47,707 nucleotides of DNA from Oscillospiraceae bacterium (GTDB lineage: Bacteria; Bacillota; Clostridia; Oscillospirales; Acutalibacteraceae), in the NCBI GenBank assembly GCA_031262985.1, contig JAISGQ010000014.1:1-47707 (forward strand). The letters are read 5' to 3'. The position numbers and the translations under genes are program-made. Under the pieces are notes generated by a model that searched no databases, was not told where the DNA came from, and was given only the letters and a program-made list of their open reading frames with translations. Below are positions 24,394 to 30,668 of this stretch, in pieces (the first letter of the stretch is position 1; each line of letters begins with the position of its first letter).

Positions 24394-24460
24394 ATTAACC
24401 TCTCCCTGCACAGGAAAATCGGAGGAGAAATTACAGCTCCGAATTTCCGCATTTCAGGTT

Positions 24461-24489
24461 ATTTTACCATAAAGGAAGCGGTTTTGAAA
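24461..24489 (-). promoter_or_regulatory. probable rimO promoter
   Basis: Minus strand TTTCAA (24489-24484), 17 bases, TAAAAT (24466-24461). Confidence 0.45.
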
Positions 24490-24560
24490 TACTTAAAATA
24501 ATTTTTCATAAACTTTTCTTAATTTTGTGCGTTGTACCCAATAGATTGATGAAGATTACC

Positions 24561-24610
24561 GCAATTATTTTCGACAAAATAATTGCTATTTTATTAAAAA
24601 AATGTTACTA
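24561..24610 (+). promoter_or_regulatory. promoter of the LytTR/GHKL pair with an 11-bp-arm palindrome over the -35
   Basis: GCAATTATTTT (24561-24571) and AAAATAATTGC (24576-24586) are perfect inverted arms around CGAC. TTGCTA (24582-24587), 17 bases, TACTAT (24605-24610) forms a promoter whose -35 overlaps the right arm. This suits autoregulation. The palindrome followed by TATTTTATT could alternatively terminate a transcript from upstream. Confidence 0.55.
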
Positions 24611-24695
24611 TTATCGTAAAAAGCGGCGGAGTTTATCGTATCAGTTAATTAGTCAACAGACCCTAATGCACCTGCTTTTGAACGGAGGTGATTTT

Positions 24696-25412
24696 ATGCT
24701 GAAAATTGTGATATGTGATGACCAACCTGAAATGCTCAGTTTTTTGGTTAATCAGACGAGGGAGTTTTTCTCCTCCCAAAAGCTTGAGTTTGAGATTTCA
24801 GAGTTTGACGACGGAGCGGAAGTTGCCGCCCTGTATTCACCCGAAAACAAGCCGTTCGACTTGATTTTGCTCGACGGGAAGATGAAAAAAATACACGGCG
24901 ATGAACTGGCGCGTATTATCAGGAGGTTCGATTCAGAGGCGATTATCATCTTCATCTCCTCATGGATTGAGTTTTCGATCAAGGGCTATGAGGTCAAGGC
25001 TCTGAGGTTCGTCCCAAAAACCGCGAGGAAACTTAAAAAGAATCTCCGAGCGGCATTCGAGAGCGTAATGTCGGAGCTGACGCGCAGTAAAAGTATTCCG
25101 GTTAGCTTAAATAACGGCAAGGACTACTTTTTGTCCCACGAAATTTATTTTATTGAGGTAATGGGACGCAGCTTGTTCTTCAATCTCAAGGACGAAATCA
25201 AGACCCACAGCGGCAAGATAAAGGATTTTGAGGAGCAGCTTTCGGGACGCGGGTTTGTGAGATGCCACAGGGCGTATATTGTAAATATCGCGAAAATACG
25301 TAAAATCACGGGAGATATAATCACGCTTGACAATGGTGTTACCATCCCTCTCAGCCGCTCAAAGCGGCGGGAGGTAACAGATGAATTTACAAGGTATTGC
25401 GGAAATATATAG
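24696..25412 (+). CDS. LytTR-family response regulator (AgrA-like)
   Basis: 238 residues; the ATG at 24696 is fixed by a perfect GGAGGTGA at 24684-24691. The receiver domain has the acidic pair (ICDDQPE), the phospho-Asp in DLILLDGKM and a Lys after strand 5. From about residue 135 a LytTR DNA-binding domain follows (YFLSHEIYFIEVMGRS, FVRCHRAYIVNIAKI, IPLSRSKRREV). It pairs with the GHKL kinase 12 bases downstream, as AgrA does with AgrC. The open frame extends to 24525, but that part is AT-rich promoter sequence. Confidence 0.95.
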   Translation: MLKIVICDDQPEMLSFLVNQTREFFSSQKLEFEISEFDDGAEVAALYSPENKPFDLILLDGKMKKIHGDELARIIRRFDSEAIIIFISSWIEFSIKGYEVKALRFVPKTARKLKKNLRAAFESVMSELTRSKSIPVSLNNGKDYFLSHEIYFIEVMGRSLFFNLKDEIKTHSGKIKDFEEQLSGRGFVRCHRAYIVNIAKIRKITGDIITLDNGVTIPLSRSKRREVTDEFTRYCGNI

Positions 25413-25424
25413 GAGGAGTTAATA

Positions 25425-26801
25425 ATGTTACCGTCGGCGGTGTCAATTGGCTTTATTCAGGTTCTGGCTTTCTTAAGAGATAATGTGGAGATGTTCTTTG
25501 AGTTGTCGCTCAACATCCTCGACACATTTTTGGCGGTGTATCTTCTTTCGGCGATTTTAGGCGCAAAGAGTACCAAACATAAAATCTGGTGCAACGCCGT
25601 GTTTTTTGCCGTAATGACAGGGGCGAACTTCCTTATAAAGGATATATCGTTAAGTATGTTCGCTACATTAGGCGTATGGCTGGTTCTCAGCAGTATATTT
25701 TTCAAAGGCAAATTTCACGCAAAAATTTTCTATCACATCATCTTGGCGGTGTTCTTTGTTCTCAGCGAAACGCTTGCGTCACTGCTCCTGCTTGCATTTT
25801 CGGGCGCAGGACTTCAGCAGATGCACGAGTTCGGAATATCGCGGATTATCGGGACAATCATGTCGAAAATTGTGTTTTTTATCCTCGTTCGCATTGCGAT
25901 AGAAATCAGAGAGGGAAAGAAGTCGAAAATCCCCTTCAAATACTGGATTGTTCTGATGACCGTTCCCCTCCTGTGCGTATTTACCGCGATTCTCCTCTAT
26001 CAGATTAAGTGGGATTTGATTGTGGAGGCTGTCAATCTGCCCCTCCTCTGGGTTGTGTCCTTCGGACTTCTTATCATCGGAGTGATGGTATTCTTCCTCT
26101 TTGAAAATTTCGCGGACGCCTCCTCTCTCGCCAAGGACAACCGCCTCATGGAGCAGCATATTGAGATGCAGAACTCCCACTTCCTCGAGTCGGAGCTTGC
26201 CTACAGGGAGACAAGACGCCTGTGGCACGACATGAACAACCACCTGCTGTGCCTCAAGCAGATGAAGGAGGACGGCAACCTGAGCCACGTGGATACGTAC
26301 ATAGAGGAACTGAGCAGCAGCCTTGAGCAGGGGGTGATGCCCTGCCGTTCGGGAGTACCGGTAATCGACACCGTTGTGAGCGTAAAATACAGGCACGCCG
26401 TGAGTGAGGACATAGATTTTATCATAAATGTAGCGGGGATTGACTGCTCCTCATTTTCTCAGATGGATTTGTGTACCGTAATTTCCAACGTGGTAGACAA
26501 CGCCATCGAGGAGTGCGAGAGCTTCGAGGGGGAGAAAACCATCGAGCTGAGCATTTCGGAGAACGAGAACTACCTTATTTTAAACTGCGCCAACTCCATC
26601 TCCGAGAAGACGAAATCTAAGAGCAATCTGCTGGAGACAAGAAAAAGAGATCCTGAAAACCACGGAATCGGGCTGAAAAGTGTCAGGTCAACCATAAATA
26701 AGTATAACGGAAATATGGTTGCGGGCATTGAGAACGACAAATTCTGTGTGCACATCATAATGATGAAGAGCGAGAGCAGGGATACAGTTCCTGCCGTGTA
26801 A
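25425..26801 (+). CDS. GHKL sensor histidine kinase (AgrC-like)
   Basis: 458 residues, ATG 25425 preceded by GGAGGAG. The N-terminal half holds about six to seven membrane helices (to residue ~228). An H-box RRLWHDMNNHLLCLKQM follows at about 264-280, then a GHKL ATPase domain with the N-box VVDNAIEECE and G-box HGIGLKSVRS. This is the layout of peptide-sensing AgrC/VirS kinases. No agrB/agrD-type pair is next to it, so the signal is unknown. It is the second gene of a two-gene operon. Confidence 0.94.
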   Translation: MLPSAVSIGFIQVLAFLRDNVEMFFELSLNILDTFLAVYLLSAILGAKSTKHKIWCNAVFFAVMTGANFLIKDISLSMFATLGVWLVLSSIFFKGKFHAKIFYHIILAVFFVLSETLASLLLLAFSGAGLQQMHEFGISRIIGTIMSKIVFFILVRIAIEIREGKKSKIPFKYWIVLMTVPLLCVFTAILLYQIKWDLIVEAVNLPLLWVVSFGLLIIGVMVFFLFENFADASSLAKDNRLMEQHIEMQNSHFLESELAYRETRRLWHDMNNHLLCLKQMKEDGNLSHVDTYIEELSSSLEQGVMPCRSGVPVIDTVVSVKYRHAVSEDIDFIINVAGIDCSSFSQMDLCTVISNVVDNAIEECESFEGEKTIELSISENENYLILNCANSISEKTKSKSNLLETRKRDPENHGIGLKSVRSTINKYNGNMVAGIENDKFCVHIIMMKSESRDTVPAV

Positions 26802-26894
26802 GTTTAAAAATTTATGGGATAAGCGCAAAATTCGACAAAAAGAACGCAATAATTACCATTCACATCAAAATACGCGCATTTGGCGCAAATCCTA

Positions 26895-26922
26895 TTTAAA
26901 TTCCGCGAATCTGTGCTATAAT
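26895..26922 (+). promoter_or_regulatory. promoter of the candidate RNA
   Basis: TTTAAA (26895-26900), 16 bases, perfect TATAAT (26917-26922). Start expected near 26929. Confidence 0.55.
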
Positions 26923-26928
26923 ACCAAT

Positions 26929-27210
26929 AACGATATTGATATTGCTGTATACATCATTAGGAGCAGCAGTCATGAATAGCGGTCATTCGCGAGGTGTGCT
27001 TTGGTGTCGCTGTAAATTTTGTGGATATGCGAATCTGATTCTGTGAGAATCAGACACTTGCGCGAGGCGGGAACTGTATCCCGTGCCGTTCGGACTGTCC
27101 CTGTGGTATAAGGAGTTGGAAGAATTGCGGAACATTCTTTCCTCCGCGCAATATCGACGTGTATTTTATACTGACACCTCTAATTGGAATCAGTGTCATG
27201 TAGTATTTTC
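26929..27210 (+). ncRNA. candidate stand-alone structured RNA (~280 nt)
   Basis: No protein frame of quality spans this gap. The region has its own promoter and ends in a terminator. CGATATTG (26931-26938) pairs perfectly with CAATATCG (27149-27156), closing the molecule. Inside are a helix UCGCG-AGGUG with CACUU-GCGCGA (about 26987/27056), a perfect hairpin TCTGATTC/GAATCAGA (loop TGTGA), a GGGA/TCCC hairpin (GGCGGGAACTGTATCCCGTGCC region) and GGAAGAAT/ATTCTTTCC near the 3' end. This is a multibranched fold, not the rod of 6S RNA, and it lacks the marks of tmRNA, RNase P or SRP RNA. Family unrecognised. Confidence 0.55.
27168..27210 (+). terminator. terminator of the candidate RNA
   Basis: ATAC-TGACAC (27168-27177) pairs with GTGTCA-TGT-AGTAT (27193-27206), then TTTTC. 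Confidence 0.6.
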
Positions 27211-27229
27211 CCTCATCTCAAATTTTTTT

Positions 27230-27296
27230 CGAAAACAGCGAACCCCCCCGATTTATCTGATTTAAATCAGTCAAATCGGGGGTTTCGCTGTTTTCG
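27230..27296. repeat. 67-bp near-perfect long hairpin
   Basis: The left arm 27230-27254 (CGAAAACAGCGAA, a C tract, GATTT) and right arm 27273-27296 (AAATC, GGGGG, TTTCGCTGTTTTCG) pair over about 24 bp with one small internal bulge. The loop itself contains the palindrome CTGATTTAAATCAG. Neither side carries a normal T tail after the stem, so it is not a standard terminator. Confidence 0.75.
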
Positions 27297-27376
27297 CATA
27301 GCGTGAAGGAGCAGTATAGCAGGCGCGGTATAGGCGCGGTATAATTGTAAATTTTATTAAAACATCACATTTTAAA

Positions 27377-27405
27377 TTGAAAGCGCGGAGAAAAAATATT
27401 ATAAT
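27377..27405 (+). promoter_or_regulatory. promoter of the P-type ATPase homologue
   Basis: TTGAAA (27377-27382), 17 bases, TATAAT (27400-27405). A direct repeat GGCGCGGTATA lies just upstream at about 27322-27342. Confidence 0.65.
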
Positions 27406-27485
27406 CAATTTGTATGTACTATATTTGGAAATTCACTTGAAAATAATCGAAAAAGCTTTTTATGAAGGGAAATCATTACATATAT

Positions 27486-30116
27486 ATGAACAACTGGTAT
27501 ATGAAATCCGCCGAGCAATCGGCGAAGGAGCAAAAAACCGACCTAAAGCGCGGTCTCAGTGCGGAGGAAGCCGCCGCCCGACTTTTAGAGTGCGGTGAAA
27601 ATAAGCTCTCAATAAAGGGCAAACCCACCTTTGCCGACCGCCTCACCTCCCACCTCAAGGACTTCTCCGTAATTTTAATTATCGTAGCGGCGTTTGTGTC
27701 GGCGGTAATCGCACTCAATAACGGCGAATCCCTCCTTGAGCCGTTTCTCATCGTGCTTATCGTCATGCTCAAATCGTCGGTCACATCCGCCTTCGAGATG
27801 AGGACAGACAAAAAGTTGGAGGAGATTTTCGGCAGCTCCTCCGTCAAAGCCAACGTCATAAGAAACGGCAAAATAATCAAGATAAATTCGCTTTCTGTCG
27901 TCCCGGGAGATATTGTACTCCTCAAAAAGGGCGATATTGTCATTGCCGACGGACGTATCACATCCTGCCGCAGCTTTGTCTGCAATGACAGTACGGTTTT
28001 TGACAAAAGGAACTTTGCGGAGAAAACCTCCGCCCCGTTCTCTTTTGAAACCCCGTATCAGGAGCATCGCAGTAACATGGTTTACAGCGGCGCGTATGTC
28101 CTCTCCGGCACTGCCGCAGTGCTTGTCACCGAAACGGGAGTTAACACAGAACTCGGCAAAAAGCTCAACCTCGTCACCGAACAGTCGGACGGGAGAGGGC
28201 TTCGCAAGCGTCTTTTCTACACGGGGAATTTCATAAGTATGGTGTCCTACGCCCTGTGTGCCTTGGTGTTCTTTGCGGGGATTATAAACGGAATGTCCAC
28301 TATCGGCGCGTTTATAATAGCTCTTGCGCTCTCCGTCACCTCCATTTCGGATACTCTGCCGGAGATAGCGGCGTTTATCAAGTCAAACGACACCGTTGCC
28401 CTGTCGCGTAGCTTTGCAGTCGCAAAAAAACACACCAACGCCGAGCGTATACGAAAAGCCTCCGTAATTTTAGTGGGGAGTGATATTTTCCTCGATTCCT
28501 CAACTGCGTCGGTCAACAGCGTATGGGTTTACGGCGAGGACTCCTGTGTTCCTTTGGAGCTGTCGGCATCGGAAAATGCGAAGAATATAGTGAGATTCTC
28601 TTCCATCTGCATGGGAGGAATAGCCGAGCGGGAGATGATTGCCGACTCGTGCAGATTTTTCAGGCGGCTTGACACCGCGCTCGACAAGGCGATACCCTCT
28701 GCGGGGGAGGACAGAGGACAGCTCCTCTCGAAATATCCCCGCTGCAAGGCGGTCAGTTTTGACCACGGCAACAAGATACTGTCCTCCGTCCACAGGAGCG
28801 GCAGCAGCTTTATTGAAATTCTGCTCTCCGACTCAAAGCGAATTTTTTCGTTCTGCCCGAATATCAGGCAACCGTTGATTGAGGAGACTTGCACACATAT
28901 GTACAGCAACGAGATGGCTCCGATATTTGTTGCCTGCCGCATATACACCTCGCTCTCCGAGATGGAGCGCGGTCAGCAGGAGGACGACGCGGCGTTTATC
29001 GGAATACTCGGCATAAAATACGATATATGCAGAGACTCCGAGGAGCTTGTCTCCGCCTGTTTTGACGCGGGAATAAGAGTGGTTATAGCCTCCGAACAGC
29101 CCGCCGAATATGTGCAGAAAATCGCCTCCGATATAGGCGTTCTCAGGCAGGGCGACCGTCTTCTCTCCTCGGAGGAGCTTTCCTCCATGCCGGAAAACGA
29201 GTTGCTTTTGAATATCAGAAGCTACTCCGTGTTCACCGACACTACTGCCGCAGACCGCCTGAAAATTGTAAACGCGTGGCAGGAGGCGGGGGAGGCGACG
29301 GCGGCTGTGAGCAATAAGTCGTCGGACAACAATATGCTCATTGCGGCACACGCGTCAGTCTCCTCGGGGGAGTTCGGTTCGGGTACGGCAAGGGATTGCT
29401 CCGATATAATTCTAAACAGATACAGCTTTAAAAATATCTTCGAGACAGTAAAACTCGGACGCTCCACATTCGACAAGACTGTAAGGCTCTCGGAATTTGT
29501 CCTGTGCGGAAGCTTGTGCATACTCATATCGGTGCTTATGTGCATATTCATCTTCAAAGCCCCTATGCTCTCCGCACTACAGATACTTATCATAAACTTC
29601 GTAACCGTAATATTCTCGCACATTACCTTTACAGCACAGCCGCCGGAGAATGTGCTGATGCGGCGAAAGCCCGCTGAGTTTAAGAACCGCAATTTCTTTA
29701 AGCGTTCATTTTTCGTAAAAACCATCCTGTCGGGATTGATTATCGGGATAATCTCCGCAGTAGCCTTTTCCATAGGCTGCGGGGAGGAGCAGAACATCGC
29801 GGCGGGACAAACCATGGCGTTCGCCGTCTGCGCGTTTTCTCAGATAGTACACCTCTTGTGCATACGTTCGCCGCTCAGTCTCTTCTCAAAGCGCAGTACA
29901 TGGAGCAAGCCTATGCTCGCAGGGGGAGGAGCCGCACTCGCCGTCCTCCTCACATTGATTTTACTGCCCGCGCTCGCGGCTGTTTTTGGTTTTGCGTCAC
30001 TGACACTTGAAGCGTGGATGATAATTATCGGGCTGTCGCTCTCTCCCGTTATTTTCGACGAGCTGTATAAATTAATCGAAGGAGTTCTGGAAAAGCGCGG
30101 TTTGACAGCGGTTTAG
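27486..30116 (+). CDS. P-type ATPase homologue with degraded catalytic motifs (pseudo-ATPase)
   Basis: 876 residues from ATG 27486 (MNNWYMKSAEQ matches the usual P2-type start; ATG 27462 is also in frame). The layout is that of a Ca2+/cation P2 ATPase: N-terminal actuator part, TM1-2, actuator, TM3-4, P/N domains and six C-terminal helices. But the motifs are gone. DKTGT reads DIFLD (the Asp in VGSD remains), TGES reads FDKR, the DPPR region reads KYDI, TGD reads ASE, and GDGVNDAP reads NKSSDNNM. PEGLP in TM4 is SDTLP. The frame is unbroken over 2.6 kb, so it seems maintained as a non-pumping membrane protein, perhaps a regulator or sensor. Ion transport by the normal cycle is unlikely. Confidence 0.9.
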   Translation: MNNWYMKSAEQSAKEQKTDLKRGLSAEEAAARLLECGENKLSIKGKPTFADRLTSHLKDFSVILIIVAAFVSAVIALNNGESLLEPFLIVLIVMLKSSVTSAFEMRTDKKLEEIFGSSSVKANVIRNGKIIKINSLSVVPGDIVLLKKGDIVIADGRITSCRSFVCNDSTVFDKRNFAEKTSAPFSFETPYQEHRSNMVYSGAYVLSGTAAVLVTETGVNTELGKKLNLVTEQSDGRGLRKRLFYTGNFISMVSYALCALVFFAGIINGMSTIGAFIIALALSVTSISDTLPEIAAFIKSNDTVALSRSFAVAKKHTNAERIRKASVILVGSDIFLDSSTASVNSVWVYGEDSCVPLELSASENAKNIVRFSSICMGGIAEREMIADSCRFFRRLDTALDKAIPSAGEDRGQLLSKYPRCKAVSFDHGNKILSSVHRSGSSFIEILLSDSKRIFSFCPNIRQPLIEETCTHMYSNEMAPIFVACRIYTSLSEMERGQQEDDAAFIGILGIKYDICRDSEELVSACFDAGIRVVIASEQPAEYVQKIASDIGVLRQGDRLLSSEELSSMPENELLLNIRSYSVFTDTTAADRLKIVNAWQEAGEATAAVSNKSSDNNMLIAAHASVSSGEFGSGTARDCSDIILNRYSFKNIFETVKLGRSTFDKTVRLSEFVLCGSLCILISVLMCIFIFKAPMLSALQILIINFVTVIFSHITFTAQPPENVLMRRKPAEFKNRNFFKRSFFVKTILSGLIIGIISAVAFSIGCGEEQNIAAGQTMAFAVCAFSQIVHLLCIRSPLSLFSKRSTWSKPMLAGGGAALAVLLTLILLPALAAVFGFASLTLEAWMIIIGLSLSPVIFDELYKLIEGVLEKRGLTAV

Positions 30117-30230
30117 GCGAAACTCAGACAAATGTAATCAAATTATTTCCAAATCCTCCAAAAGTCAGCACAATAAACCAGTTGATTATTGGGATAATAA
30201 GTTATATAATACACTGTGAATAGTGCCCCG

Positions 30231-30554
30231 CTAACTTTGGTAATCTTCTATTATGGAGACAAGCTCGCTGTAGCTTTCGGCGATAAGTCCGCTTTCGAGG
30301 AGATTTCTGTCCTCCTCGGGGAGCTCGGCGACATCTACATCTATTGTGGTTATGGGCTGTTCGTCAGTACCACCGAAAATTCCTATTTTCCCGTCAATTT
30401 GGCGGACTACGAAATAGCCGTTCTGCCCGCTCAGTTCGCTCACGTCCTTCTCCTTCTCCGCTGCATATGTCCTTGCGGAGGACGCAAAGATTAAGACCGA
30501 TACAAGCAGAAACGCGGACGCTAAAATCAAAAACAGATTTTGTGGTTTTCTCAT
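30231..30554 (-). CDS. small secreted or anchored protein, BofC C-terminal-like
   Basis: 107 residues from ATG 30554, chosen because AGGAG lies eight bases before it (the in-frame GTG at 30563 abuts that site). An N-terminal hydrophobic segment (LFLILASAFLLVSVLIFA) is followed by an Ala-rich possible cleavage region, then a small domain GYFVVRQIDGKIGIFGG...LPEEDRNLLESGL...SIIEDYQS. This pattern recalls the C-terminal domain of BofC, an intercompartmental sporulation signalling protein. The match is by eye only. It is divergent from the PBP gene. Confidence 0.6.
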   Translation of the reverse strand: MRKPQNLFLILASAFLLVSVLIFASSARTYAAEKEKDVSELSGQNGYFVVRQIDGKIGIFGGTDEQPITTIDVDVAELPEEDRNLLESGLIAESYSELVSIIEDYQS

Positions 30555-30589
30555 TTTTCTCACTCCTATTCAAACGAGTAATAACTTCT

Positions 30590-30628
30590 CAACAATATTG
30601 TTGACATTTTGCATTTTCAGAATACAAA
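30590..30628 (+). promoter_or_regulatory. PBP operon promoter with palindrome
   Basis: TTGACA (30601-30606), 16 bases, TACAAA (30623-30628). The perfect palindrome CAACAATATTGTTG (30590-30603) overlaps the -35 and could be a repressor site. AGGAGG at 30657-30662 then sets ATG 30669. Confidence 0.65.
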
Positions 30629-30668
30629 TTTTTATAAATTTTCTTTTCGGTATAACAGGAGGCGTTGT

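Noticed and set aside
24525-24695. Extended N-terminus of the LytTR regulator
   Set aside because: The extension runs through the promoter and palindrome; the perfect GGAGGTGA before ATG 24696 decides the start.
26929-27210. 6S RNA
   Set aside because: The closing helix is right for 6S, but the interior forms several branches rather than one long rod with a central bubble.
27230-27296. Ordinary rho-independent terminator
   Set aside because: The stem is strong, but no T tract follows it on either strand.
27486-30116. Functional calcium P-type ATPase
   Set aside because: Length and topology fit, but the DKTGT, TGES, TGD and GDGVND motifs are all altered.
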